This document shows positions 49,976-61,900 of a stretch of 64,000 nucleotides of DNA, piece by piece; the first letter of the stretch is position 1, and every line of letters begins with the position of its first letter. The notes beneath the pieces are model-generated. The model was given only the letters and a program-made list of their open reading frames with translations, made no database searches and was not told where the DNA came from. The translations under genes were made by a program, and so were the position numbers. The stretch spans positions 34,333,826 through 34,397,825 of the forward strand of contig NC_063150.1 in the NCBI RefSeq assembly GCF_020921035.1. Direction: 5' to 3'. Source of the stretch: Rhodamnia argentea. Its lineage: Eukaryota; Streptophyta; Magnoliopsida; Myrtales; Myrtaceae.

Positions 49976-50704
49976 ATCGCAAAACGCAAAATTGCTAGCC
50001 AAAATCCGCCCTCAGACCGAAAGGACCTCGACGCATCGGTCATGGGGACTTATAGCCCACATCAAGATTAGCCGCGCTAATAAAAAATTTCACACACATA
50101 TTTTTGCAATGGGGCCAATAATTAAATAAGGTTAACACGCTATCAACTGTTGCGTCTAAATTCTAAACTAATCTTGGGGGGACCATGACATTTGTAGATA
50201 AGAACATGCCATGTCCCATTGACAAAGAGATTCCTGGAGGCTCGTCCTCTCAACCTACGGAGAATTTAATACGGTGACAACTTGACGATTTCCCACCCTC
50301 GTGGGGCCACTTTCTGACCCAGAGAGAGATAGCAGAAAATAGTACAATTTGCGATACTAAGCGTATTCACCTGTCTGAAAACCTTATTGGCATAGATCTC
50401 GACCTAGGTCAATTTATGTCCGAAGACTTAGGTAAATCTCAAATTGTCCTACTTTCTCTCGGACCAACCCCGTTGACCAGTACGAGATTGCAATATGGTG
50501 TATTAGTGTAATAATATATTGAATCGAAACATATTGCAAAAACAAAATGTAACTTTGTGTCATATATTCATTCAATTTTGCCAAATGAATATAGTTTAAT
50601 GTGTTAGATAAAGTCGGGATTTAATATTTATATATTTGTATATATATAACTACGCTTCATAAAACATGTCGAGGAAAAAGAAAAGAAAGAAAACTTTTAT
50701 GCCA
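49976..50704. other. Intergenic, no gene seen
   Basis: 3' side of the clathrin-assembly gene. No gene or clear element. Confidence 0.4.
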
Positions 50705-51977
50705 TCAAGCAAACGGCTCGACCGACTCATGGATGGGCAAATGATATCTGGTCAAACCCGCTAATCTCCCCGACGAGAACTTGAGCGAGTCGCCGGCCGA
50801 ACCCATCGGAACTCGCCCTCCGAACCGGGCCGACTCGCTCACCCCGACCCTCCTCTTCTCCGACGGCGGCGACGCGGACTGCACCTCCCTCCACGACTCC
50901 AGCTTCGCTCTCGTCTCAGCCACGGAGATCCAGAAACCCTCGAACGCCACAGTCTTGTGACTGAACAGCGCCGACAGCCTCTCCTCGAACCGCTCGAGCC
51001 TCCTCAGGGCGCACACCAGCTCGACCGAGTGGCCGAAGCTCAGACAACTCAGCCTATGTCCGGACTCGCGGACCCGGATCGAGATCGCCTCCATCGCAGA
51101 CAGATAGTCCTCCGACACAAAACCCGTCACCGCCCGGATCAACTGGTTGTCCTGTAGAGAAGACAAAGAACACTTTACAGATCCGTAGGAACAGAGTATA
51201 GTTTCATAAGATGAAGTCGGAGACGATGCTTACTCGGTAGAGAGAATCGGGAATCTTGCACGTCTCTTCGATGAGATCGACGAGGGAGTCGAGCTCCTTG
51301 AGAAGGTCGGAGTTGGTGAAAGTCGAGACGTTCTCTTCTGTTCTCTCCTTCTCCAACGTGCTCGAGGCGGAGCAGAGGAAATAGCCCAAGACCCTCGACG
51401 TGGAGAGGAGGTTCTCGAGGTAACGGGCGTACCACCGGACCCATGAAGACAGCTCCCACATGAAGGGCGTCGTCTCGTCCCTGAACTTGGACAGGTTCAG
51501 ATAGTTTCTCCCTCCTGCAGCAGCCGAGGCAGTCATTTTCAGACGCGAATGAACTCTGTATTTTATGATTTGGAATTCGACAAGTGAAGAAAGGCGCAGC
51601 CTTGTACCTGTGGCGGGGTACACGGAGAGCTGGTCCTGGAGGATGAAGGAGCCGCGGTGGACGATGTGGTGGACGGCGATCAGGCACTTGGCGGCGACGG
51701 AGGCGTCCCGGGTGGACTGGAGGCGGTCCATGAGCGCGAGCACGAGTAGGGAGGCGGTGGCGCGGGAGGAGTGGCCGGCGGAGAGGAGGAGGTCGAGGTG
51801 CTTGGGCTTGGGAGGGGCGAGGGGGTCGTGGGTGGTGGCGCGGAGGAGGGGGAGGTGGAAGGAGGGCGGACAGCCGTCGCCCTGCCCGGAGGAGTGGAGG
51901 AGGGCCGCTTTTCCCTGGGCGGCCTTGTCCTTCATCGTGCCCAAAAGGTCCTTGAGCTTCGCCGCGCGTCGACCCAT
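50705..51977 (-). CDS. ANTH-domain clathrin assembly protein (At4g40080-like), three exons
   Basis: Minus-strand exons 51608-51977, 51234-51514 and 50705-51151 join in frame to 365 residues. The start MGRRAAKLKDLLGTMKDKAA matches the family. The AP180 N-terminal homology domain is recognisable by SFHLPLLRATTHDP (phosphoinositide-binding region), KHLDLLLSAGHSSRATAS, CLIAVHHIVHRGSFILQDQL, GGRNYLNLSKFRDETTPFMW and ELSSWVRWYARYLENLL. The C-terminal half (helices with FGHSVELVCALRRLERFEER, then SARFGGRVPMGSAGDSLKFS) matches the short plant PICALM group, which lacks the long clathrin/AP2-binding tail of AP180. Members act in clathrin-mediated endocytosis at the plasma membrane; cargo unknown. A (GCC)n run at about 51990-52012 lies in the 5' leader. 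Confidence 0.93.
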
Positions 51978-51989
51978 CAACTGAAGAAC

Positions 51990-52012
51990 TGCGGCGGCGG
52001 CGGCGGCGGCAG
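51990..52012. repeat. (GCC)n microsatellite in the 5' leader of the clathrin-assembly gene
   Basis: About seven GGC/GCC units starting thirteen bases upstream of the start codon, on the transcribed strand. Confidence 0.8.
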
Positions 52013-52429
52013 TGGGAATCTGATGTTGCGGTTACGAGGTTAGAGATAAGTGCGTGGATTGCTTTGGTTGAATGGGACAAACAACGGTTCGTCGCTCAAA
52101 CAGAGAGGTGGGGTTGGCCACTATGCCCAGCAGGATGAAGACACGGAAGTGGGTTTTAATGGAAGACCGAACGAGGTCTTCGCCTTTTTGACTTTTCCTT
52201 ACCTTTTCCCACAGAAAGCCAAATTGAGAACAATAAGAAATGAAAAATCATGGATAAAGCCAATCATTTAATTAATTTACCAAAAAGCCAAAAGAGAAAG
52301 TGAGATTTGCCCCTTAATGTTGGCAAGTGACCATAACATATATATAATTTATTTGTATGTGCCCCTCTTTTTTTTATTATTATTATGTTCTTGCGGGTTC
52401 CGAACAAAGGAGAAAGATGCACAGACAAC

Positions 52430-52945
52430 ATGCTAAGGAGAATTGACAGTCGACATCGATATGTGACACGACATGATATGTCGACACGTCATTTTTCAAA
52501 AATAGAGAATTTCGACATGTTGGGACACATCATATATTAAATTTATATTTATATATATATGATAAATTTTCCGTTTTATGATTATTTCAATCGAGTTAAG
52601 TTGCTTCAAATCCAGAAATAACAAATTCAACTACATTCCATTCCAATAATCCATAAAGTTTGGAGAAAAGGGGGAAAAAAACGATCAACCCACATTCCAC
52701 CATTAAATTTAATATTTAACAATGAACCCAACAAAAAGAAATAAACCACATTTCACCTAAATTTACATTGTTTGAGTATTTTCAGAATATTAGGTTTTTA
52801 TAAATTTAAATTTTTATTCCTAAAAGACCCGCACGTGTCGAAAGAGTTTACCGCGTGTCGAAAATCCGACACGCGTTGATCACTTTTCACAGCGTGTCCG
52901 ACACTCGTCCGACACGAACACGAAGACCTCCAGAGAATATTCGTA
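52430..52945. repeat. Possible inverted-repeat element with TGTCGACACG-type words
   Basis: The left part has GACAGTCGACATCGATATG and ATGTCGACACGTCA; the right part has GTGTCGAAAATCCGACACG and GTCCGACACTCGTCCGACAC around an AT-rich middle. Ends uncertain. Confidence 0.35.
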
Positions 52946-53329
52946 CTTTCTAGACAACACGTAACAAATCGTGGACAGCCGCCTTCGGGTAAAAAGGTGA
53001 TCTCAAAAACATCAACTTTAAGATCCACGAAGTCAAGATCATGGGCAATTCAAACCTATCTACATGGAAAATTGACGATCTACCGTAGAGATCGCCCAGG
53101 ATTTCTTCCGGCACAATCGGGCTGTAGCAGCAATTTGACCATTTCCGTTCAATTTTAAGGGGCAAATTGGCAGTTTTCCTGCATAAATCAAATGAACATT
53201 GAGCCAATCACAGACAGGATGGGGCTATTTGTTGTGCTGTCCCTGTCCTTATTCACCTTGACCTCTTCAAGATGCTTCCATACAAACCAACCATGATTAT
53301 CTCAACGATCAAAGATGCTCATGATAACA

Positions 53330-54290
53330 TTTCTGAAAGTAAATTTTTATATCAGAAATATTTCTAGAGTAGAAATTTTTTTGGTAACGTAACCTCTAAA
53401 GTAGAAATCCGTTTGTTAAAAAATTTTACTTCTGAAAGAAATTTCCACTTTTGAAGTGAATTTCTACTTCTGAAGTTGTTTTTCCCCAATTTGATAAGTT
53501 AAAAATATAGCTTCTTCAACTCAAGAAGTACTTTCGACCATAAAAAAAAAACTCAAGAAGAACTTATTGCCTCACGCTTTTTTTTTATTACGCTATCACC
53601 CTCTTTTTTATCATACTCACCTCCGTCAAACTCTGCCACCACGAATCGTCGCCGGCCGCCGCCCATCGCCCGACCTTCATCGGCCGCCGCCCACAACCAC
53701 CACCAACCGCCGACCATCGCTTTGCCCCGTCAACTATAGATCTTCGCCGGCCGCCACCTATCGACAACCCCCGGTAGCTAACCACCGCCGACCTCCGTTG
53801 GCCGCCGCCCACGACCGCCGACCTTCGCCAACCACTTCCAACCTTCGCCGGCCATGATTGCCGCCAATCACCTATTTTTGCCGATCGCGACCGCCGCCAA
53901 CCACCGCCCCCTACCGTCAACCATCGACTACTACGCCGACCGCCACCCCCGAATCATTGTCTCCCGCCACCAGAGTAAAAAATAAATAATAATTTTTTTA
54001 AAAAAAATAAAATAATATTTTAATAATAAAAATTATTTTTAAAGAAATTTAAAAAGTTCAAAAATGAAGTAGAAATTTTTCGGCCACCGATAATAATTTT
54101 TCAAAGAATATATTATGTTAATAATATTTCAGAAGGAATTTTCAATCATTACCAAATAAATTTCTCTGATCAAAAATGACTTTTGGAGTAAAAGTGAAAA
54201 AAATCAACTTATACTTCTGGAAAGAAGTAGAAAAATTAACTTATGGCCAAAAGTTGATTTTTGAAATAGAAGTATTACCATGCACGTCCT
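53330..54290. mobile_element. Inverted-repeat element with GC-rich CGCCGGCCGCC core
   Basis: Outer arms are rich in AGTAGAAATTTT / AAAATTTCTACTTC words in opposite orientation. The core at 53640-53960 repeats CGCCGGCCGCCGCCCA-like units and looks open in several frames only because of its composition (Pro/Arg/His-rich, no family). Exact ends not seen. Confidence 0.45.
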
Positions 54291-54823
54291 AAGTAGGCGA
54301 TATTATATCTAGCTAAAAAAAGATTATTTTGTATTTGCTATTACCATCAGTGTAATTAAAATTATTTTATATACCTACCAAGCAATTAAGCAATAGAAGT
54401 ACATTCTCTCTCAAGATTTCTTCTCTCTATGATCCGAGCGGGCTAGTAAGCGAGCCATTGATTATTGGGGAAAAGACTTAGCTTAGGCGGCCTAGCAAAC
54501 CAAAAGAGGATACGGATCTCCTACCATAAAGGTAGGGGTGACATTGAGAGGTCCGGACCGTCCATTTTCAAAATGGACGGCCTAGATTCATTCACATCAC
54601 ATTTTAAAGGGGGGAAATTTTTTTGGAGGGAAATTTCAAAATTTTTTAAAAAGTGATGTGGATCAATTCAGGCCGTCTATTTTTTATTTAGATGGCCTGG
54701 ATCGATCATGTCACTCATAACAAAGCAATGTTAGGGGATCCGGTTCCACCAAAAGAAGTCTAAGTTGTTGCACGGTCGTGAAGCGTCGGCCCATGACACT
54801 TGCCTTAAGGTGTCACACCTTCA
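54291..54823. other. Intergenic, no gene seen
   Basis: Contains a short palindromic stretch GTCCATTTTCAAAATGGACGG (about 54559) and complementary CAGGCCGTCTATTTTTTATT at about 54670, so possibly another small inverted-repeat element. Confidence 0.35.
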
Positions 54824-55390
54824 TCACTTGACCACGACGGTGCTCCGGCAAACGAGGCAAGTGACATATTTCGCCAACCATCTGTCGATGCACCGGGTGT
54901 GGAACGTATGACCGCATCGCTGCAACGGGCGGAGCGTGTCCGGCTCCTCGAACTCGCTCAAACAACCCGCACATTACTCCGCTCCTCCGATCCAATTCTC
55001 CCTGCCCTTGGCTTCTCTGTTGGCAAACGTCGGGAGCACGTCGAGCATGTGCGGGTCGAGGCCAGGATGCAGCGAGTAGAAGAAAAGGGCTGCGCCAACA
55101 GCGGAGGAGAAGCGGGGAGCTGGAGCGGACTCGGCTGCAATGGTGAGGGGCGGTGGTGAGTCGGAGCACCGGCGGATGTAGACGGAGGAGAGGCCAATGG
55201 TGAAGAAGAGGAGCACCAAAAAGACAACGACGAGTGCCGTGGCGGGGCTCAATCTATGGCTCCTTGCCGTGGGGTTGGGGGACGGCCCGGTCTCGTGCTG
55301 CGAGGCGACACAACCGTGCAACGACAAGAACGCCAGAGATAACGACGTAGAACGGCCAGGAGGAATGTCCACCACATCTCGTTCTTCATA
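54824..55390 (-). pseudogene. ATL-type RING-H2 E3 ligase gene, broken
   Basis: The minus-strand frame reads LSLAFLSLHGCVASQHETGP (signal-like), SPATALVVVFLVLLFFTIGL as membrane segment, then SSVYIRRCSDS, the GLD box (LHPGLDPHMLDVLPTFANRE), an in-frame TAA at 54974-54976, and directly after it a full RING-H2: CAGCLSEFEEPDTLRPLQRC, GHTFHTRCIDRWL, CLVC and stop. Layout matches ATL6/ATL31-type ubiquitin ligases. The stop stands where the residue before the first RING cysteine should be. The frame also lacks an ATG: MWWTFLLAV at about 55370 is in a different frame, suggesting a second lesion near the N-terminus. It ends soon after the RING, so the usual long C-terminal tail is missing. Most likely a pseudogene; a sequencing error at one site would not explain both. 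Confidence 0.75.
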
Positions 55391-55791
55391 GGACGACCAA
55401 GTCCGCAAATGGCAACAACCCCCTTTTAAGCACCAAGGGGAGACCTACCACAGGCTAGCTCTGATTCACGAGATGAAAGTGCCAGGACTAGTGCTGGGCC
55501 GAGCCGAATCGGTCCAAGTCGATCGGGTTGGATTGGACCGGGTCATTGATTCGGACCGCCAGGACCTACCTATTGATGAAATACATTTAATGTTTTTGTG
55601 ATTGAGCGAACCTACGGGGCCGTGTCCCTTTCCAGGCCCACCCGATTTCGTTTTCCATCTTAACTAGTAAGTTGGTCCATGCATTCATGGGTGTGACATA
55701 TTTACACCTTGCACGACACGGGATCTAATAGCATGTGCCCCACAATCATCACAAACCATAGATTTTATTCACTATCAACATTTTTTTATAT
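55391..55791. other. Intergenic, no gene seen
   Basis: Upstream side of the ATL pseudogene. No gene or clear promoter recognised. Confidence 0.4.
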
Positions 55792-56773
55792 CAGGGGTGA
55801 TATGTTCCAACCTGAAGACGGGAACCGCCCACCTAGGGCCAATTCCACAAAATGGGAACCGGTAACCCGCCTGTCGATTCCATGGATCCACTTGGGAATA
55901 GGATTAATGATCCAATATGATTCCCGTGTAAGTCTATGGGACCAGTCCGCTTCATAGCAAGTATGATTCGGAGATTTTTTAGCAGTGTTTTTTATGCCAA
56001 GAAGATCCGCTAAGTCGATCATCTTCTATACTCTGAAACATTAGCTTTAATACAATCCAACTCAGCTTTGTCTTGTGTTTCAATATGATGGACTAGATAA
56101 ATCAAGGGGCAACAAGGCAGCAACGAGGACTGACCTTAAACCGAAATTCAAACGAACTTACAATCGATCAAACAAAGACAAGCAACAATGAAGAGTAAGA
56201 GGAAGCATACGTCAAGCAACAATCAAACGAACTTAACAATCGACAATGAAACGAAGACGACGAACTCGACAACCAATAACGAAGACTATTTAGTTTCATT
56301 CGTGACAAGCACGAGCAAATTAACTCAGCTAGCAAGCAACGATGAAAAGGGAGGCGAGGCCGATCGCGAGAGAGAGCCGGAGGCAAGGCCGCGACTGTGA
56401 TGCCGTGATGGAGGGCCGGAGGTGAGACCGAGAGCTCAACCGACTAGCCGAGAGGCGAATGACCAACGGGCCGAGAGGCGACAACCAAATGAGGCGAGAG
56501 AGTTGAGAGGGCAAGGGTTTCTTTCCTTTTTGGAGAGAGATCGTGCAAGGAGAGGCGCGGAGGACTGAAAGGCGAGAGAGAGAGTTGTCGTGGGCCGATG
56601 AGTAAAAGGTACGAGTTTCTTTCTTTTACTAAAAGCGCGTGAGAGAGCTGAAATTTTATAATATATATGTATCGATTCGGTCAAGCGGTCCAAGTGGGCG
56701 GTTCCAATCTGGAATCGAGAAGCGGGCAATTCGATCCGGTTTGGGCGATTCTTAGTTCTTTGGCACATCCCTA
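55792..56773. mobile_element. hAT-like non-autonomous element, ~980 bp
   Basis: The left end CAGGGGTGATATGTTCC and right end GGCACATCCCTA are roughly inverted. Flanking octamers TTTTATAT and TTATATAT match at 7 of 8. Subterminal GGGAACCGCCCACC and GGCGGTTCCAATC are complementary. Internal short open frames (R/S-rich) have no transposase features. Confidence 0.5.
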
Positions 56774-58077
56774 TTATATATGTCTCATAATACATCTCAG
56801 TAACTATCTGAGATTTCAGGCTCTTAAACATAGGTAGCACTTCAATGCGATTGGCTTAAATCATTAGTGGGCTCATTGGCTGTATAAAATAAGCTTGAGA
56901 AATCTAATGTATCTACACTTTGCATGGCAATGGATGTATTTTGTTGGTTTTCATCTTACCTAGAATAATTTTTTCGACCAAAAAAAAGATATACGAGAAA
57001 TAATTTTTACTCGATGTAATCTTTTCTTAATATTTTGCAGTTTGCACGATAACCCACACACACCAAAAAATTAAAATTTTTATATAAATTTTTCTATTTT
57101 TTCGGAGAAAATTATCCATAAAATCTTCAATATGTTGTATGGCGGCCAATTCAATCATAAATTTTTTGACGATTTGGCAATATAGTCATTCTAGTCAATT
57201 ATCCAAATAAGAAGTTTGGGACTGAATTTGCAATTTTTTAAAAGGTTAATGATTAAATTAACAATTGTCAAAAAGGTATAGGATTGAAGTGGATCAATCG
57301 AAAGGTTTAGGACAGAATTAGTCGTCGTATAATAAATTGATGACTTTTTGAACTATTGTCCTCAATTTTGTCTAAACAATTTTATCTCTTATAAGAGATT
57401 TTCCGAATAGCCAACACTGTCCCCCTCCAAATGAAAAACCATTTTGTCCCTTAGAATATGGACTCAAATGACCAAAAAATCCCTCTAACTAACATGTCCA
57501 TAATTAGGTCTAGCCAACAAATTCAGTGTACTTGCATTGATATCGACTTTGTGCCAAGTTTCCAATCCACCTGCCAAATTTAAGCTACTCCTCTAAATAA
57601 CTAAAACGTCAATTGTTTTAATTTCGACCATCAAATTTCTTTACTTTTCTGTTTTTTTTTCCCTTATCCTCCTTCTTCCTCAAGGCGAAACTAGGGATGC
57701 AATGTCATTCTCACATAGTCTCGCCCTATTTCTATCTATCGACAGTTCCATCGGCATCCTACGATGTGGGTTTTTCGACCTCAAGTGACCTCGAATCGGT
57801 GATCGTATGAGGCAGACGATCAAATCGTGCGACGATTCACCGATGTAGTACCTTTTATGTTAAGAAAGAAAGACATATTTGGAGTTAGATTCGCGTCTTC
57901 TTGGAGTGCAAGGGACTTCGGTTAAGTCGAGACAAAGACATGTTCTAATTAATTCTGATCCGCTATCCCTTAGATCGCGCGCGTGTTAATCACCTAGTGA
58001 AAGATCCCAATCGTCCACAAAACATGATTATCAGTTGGTCAACACATTCTTTATCCGGTGATTGTCGTGTCTTGGAT
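56774..58077. other. Intergenic with a short palindromic repeat
   Basis: 57110-57360 is a small MITE-like hairpin (GCCAATTCAATCATAAATTT versus GGTTTAGGACAGAATTAG) of the 14445 family. 57650-57830 has moderately GC-rich sequence without a recognisable gene. Confidence 0.4.
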
Positions 58078-58375
58078 TAGGGGAGTCCATGGTAACCGAT
58101 TCGGCCTGTTCTCGACGGTCCTCGGTTCCAAAACTTTGGAATTACAAATAAACATTATGGTTCCCGATTTCAAGCATGGAACCAAATCGCTAGATCGACC
58201 GGACCGAACCTATATGTATTATTATTTAATTTTCATTTTCTCTTAAAAGTAAAGAAAAGAAAATTGCCAAAATCCTAAATCGCATCATTCATACCCAGGG
58301 AATCGACCGGGATCGATCGGTCCAGCTCTCGATTTTTGGGTGGAATGGGCCCAATTCGAGAACCGATCACCCCTA
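58078..58375. mobile_element. Miniature hAT-like element with perfect 8-bp target duplication
   Basis: 298 bp bounded by TAGGGGAGTCC and GATCACCCCTA and flanked on both sides by TCTTGGAT (58070-58077 and 58376-58383). Subterminal GGTAACCGATTCGG and GAGAACCGATC words resemble the other hAT-like elements here. No coding capacity. Confidence 0.8.
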
Positions 58376-58705
58376 TCTTGGATAGCGTGCCTAGTCGGTG
58401 GCTACGTGCAAAAAATCTCATGTAGAGACCTATGAGCTCGTAGTTACTAACAATAGAAATTTGAAAGTTGGGGGATGTAATTGTAACAATTTGTAGAAAT
58501 TCAGGGTGTTGATTACGAAAGCTCCCTACTTTTGAAATTTTAAAGCCGGCACAGAAAAACGACGTGGCGTTCTCCGAAGGTCAAAGCCCGAACTACCTCG
58601 ACGGTTAAAAAACACAGTTCGTTTTTTCGCTGCTCCGTTCTATCCTCTCCCGCCTCCTCTGCACCTAACCTTCGCTTGGAGTCTGGTAGTTGAGTTGAAG
58701 CTCTA

Positions 58706-58809
58706 GAGAGAGAGAGAGAGAGAGAGGCAGCGAAGAGCAACAACAAACGAAGTTCCAAGTCTTAGAATATAACTTTTGTCTGAAATCTCTCTCTCTCTCT
58801 CTCTCTCTA
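58706..58809. repeat. (GA)n and (CT)n runs in inverted orientation upstream of the P3B ATPase start
   Basis: About thirteen GA units at 58706-58729 and about eleven CT units at 58787-58808, separated by ~58 bp. They are complementary and could pair in single-stranded DNA or in the mRNA leader. Confidence 0.85.
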
Positions 58810-58933
58810 TACCTTCTTGTCAAATCTCCAACTTCCTCAAGAGCATGAATTCATCGGCTTCACCTCACAGTCACACACTTGCTACGCCCCTATATGTCTG
58901 TACCCGCATTTCAACCATCCCCACTTTGCTCTT

Positions 58934-61900
58934 ATGGGGCGGCCCAGAAGCACTCTCCCGTTTCTCGCTTCCAACCACGACGGCCCCAACAATTACTCCA
59001 TCGAAGATGGCCTCATCCAGAGGGAGCCTCCGCCTCGGGATGACGGACTTCCCCACATGGTCGCCAGGTTTTTGCGGCGGCTCATGTCTGGAAGTGGGTT
59101 TTTGAACTAATCCAGTTGGTTTTATTCTGTTCCAGCCTCTGGTTTGGAAAGGGTGGGCGAGACTGATTTTGGTGGTCTTTGTAGATCAAATCGATGGCGG
59201 GTCGAGGACGGAGGCGGAAGAGAAAGTGTATTCTTGGCTATACTCGTTGGCGCAGTCGGAGAGGGATTTGGTCTTCGAGTATGTTCAATCCACTGAAAGA
59301 GGTGAGTTAGTAGGATTTTCTAGTGCTTCGTTTGTGTTTCAATTTCGAGGATCCATGGTTTAGGTAGACAGTGGCACCTTTGGGCTGAGATTGGTGTTGT
59401 GTCACCCGTTCGATGAAAGGCGTAGTCGAATTGTACTTGAAGGCAAATACATAGCAGCTTAGTTACTCTGGTTGGTTTGGCTGCTTTCCTTCTCTGCTTC
59501 CTATGATCTTTGAGAAATTGGTTATCCCATCATTTCGATCTTTGCAATTGATGCTCATATCAATTGGACATTTGATGCAATTTCCATATCAGTTCTTTTC
59601 TTTCTTCTGAGTTCATCCAGATCTTATATATCTACTGCATATTACTTCAGAAGTTGAAATGACCAATTATTCGAGAGAAGTGGTGTCATTTCTTTCAGTT
59701 ACAAACAACTCGGTTAACTTAGGTCAGAGTTTTATTGGGCCTGACTATTACTAAATTTAGAACGTACACATTGATAGAGTCATTGGATCAAGAGGGAGAA
59801 GGTCATGCAAATATCATACAGTGTTCATTTGTGAACTCTAAGCCTTGTCAAATTGGTTTTTTCCTTTGCCAGAGAGTAAATTTGATTTGGAAGATAAAGG
59901 ATTCGAATTCAGGAACTTCACAACTTGAGCTTCGCTATTAGCTTTCACCACACGAACCATGTGATGGCTACATTATAGGTGTCAACATCTGTGAGAATCC
60001 CAATCCAAACAGCCTGGACCATGACAATAGGTGTGAGTATGCTGTGCAGTGCTTGTTCATGCTTCCTGGACCATGACAGTAGGTGTGAGTGTTCTGTGCA
60101 GTGCTTGTTCATGCTTACTTCAATAACTGCGTCTTAAGAGACCATTCTCAGTGAGGACATTCGTTATCTCTTTAACATAACCTGCCTTTTGCAGAGGCGT
60201 ATACAGAAAAAACTGTAGGATAATTGAGCAATCCCTGCAGCATCCATTGTGTTTATGTTGCCACCAAGGTCTATCTGCTGAATCACCAAGAGTGGCCAAC
60301 TTTCACATCCCTGCAGACCTATTATTAAACAGAGTTTAAGTTGATTGAGCTTATCTAAAAGGGGATACTGTGATTACATCCTGCATTATTGGTTTAATTT
60401 CACTTTCCTCTCTTTTAGCAAATTACTCTTTGAATTTGTAAGTTAGTGAAATTATATATGTTGATTCTTCCCTTAAAACCATCTTCCCCAACTCTGTATC
60501 CAAAGAAAATTCCCTCAGCCTATGCAACAGGAGAACGAAATATGCACAAAGCTCTGCTCTCCTAATAAAGGAAATTCCCCCAGAACAAGGAAGTGGGTTA
60601 CTCTTCTCCATCATTGCCTCAAGAAAACCGAATTACTAATTCACCATCAGGTTTAATTATCAACCCATATCAATCTTGTTTTCCCAGCAATCTGACAGAC
60701 CATTTTAGAGAGCAACTAACCAAAAGAAGATTCACTACAATCACCTAGTTAACCAACCTCTTTCCCCCTAGCCAAAAGGAAAGACAATCCGCACTATACG
60801 CACCACCACGAGTTTGCTACCATGGGGTGTTACAAGCCATTGCTTCTCTTTCCACCTCTTTCTTTCTCGCATAGAAGCCAAACAGGAACATTGTGATTTA
60901 CTCCGAATTATGGCACTTCTGTCATCATATGTAAACCGATATCCACTTACAATAACACCTTTAAAATATCCTTTTTCTGCCAAAAGCAATGAATCGACAA
61001 CCCAGAGAAAAAAGTTTGTGTAAAAGCAATTTTGTTTATAAATATATGAAGATGCTCGTAGTGGTTGGTTGCCTGAAGATGGAGAGAGAGTTTCTGGTAG
61101 TGGTAATGGAGGAGGTGCACGGTGGCAGTTTCACACGCATGCATGCCTACTTGTGATTATGAAATCCCAGTTGGCTTTTGTTAATTTGTTGAAGTGTAAG
61201 GAAAATAGATACATTTGAGGATGGCAGGTTTTAAGGGTTGAGAAACAATAAAAGGTTGAGGATGTAAAGTAAAATTTCAAAAATATTAAATAAAAAGAAC
61301 TCCAAATGTAATTAGACTGGCAGTGGAAGATATTTATCGAAAATTTCTCTGTGTTGCTTAGGAGTTACATTCAGTCGTTTTTTTCAATCTGATTACACTT
61401 TGCTAAGCATCCTTAGATGACCATAATTAGATGTACACATGGTTAGGAACAAAGCAAAGAGATTTCGATAATGGCCAACATAAGATATTAAAGTATATTT
61501 GTGTAGGCACTATCAGGTTAACAGCAGATCAATGTGTTTGAGTGTTTTATTACTTCTTTTTCTATACGCAGTGTGTTTTGTGCCCTTGTAAGTTCCATAA
61601 TGATGCACAAATTTTTTTTATTTTTGTTTTAGGGTTGAGCTTCGCTGAAGCAGATAGGAGACTGAGAGAAAATGGTCCCAATGCTCCTCCTGAGTATACT
61701 TTTCGAAGTTGGTGGAATCTCCTGTGGAATGCTTTCTTTCATCCGTTCAATATCATTTTGATCGTATTGTCAGTACTCTCATACATAACCAGCGATAATC
61801 CTAACGGATGTATCATGCTAGTATTGGTCTTCATAAGTGTCTCCCTTCGATTTTATCAGGTAATTATTGCTTAATATGCACACTCTTTAGGTACTTTAAG

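Noticed and set aside
51175-52080. 301-codon minus-strand frame across the clathrin-assembly gene
   Set aside because: Wrong frame in exon 1; the ANTH domain is in the other frame and joins correctly with later exons.
53567-53960. Pro/Arg-rich open frames in a CGCCGGCC-repeat region
   Set aside because: Low-complexity core of an inverted-repeat element, open on both strands because of composition only.
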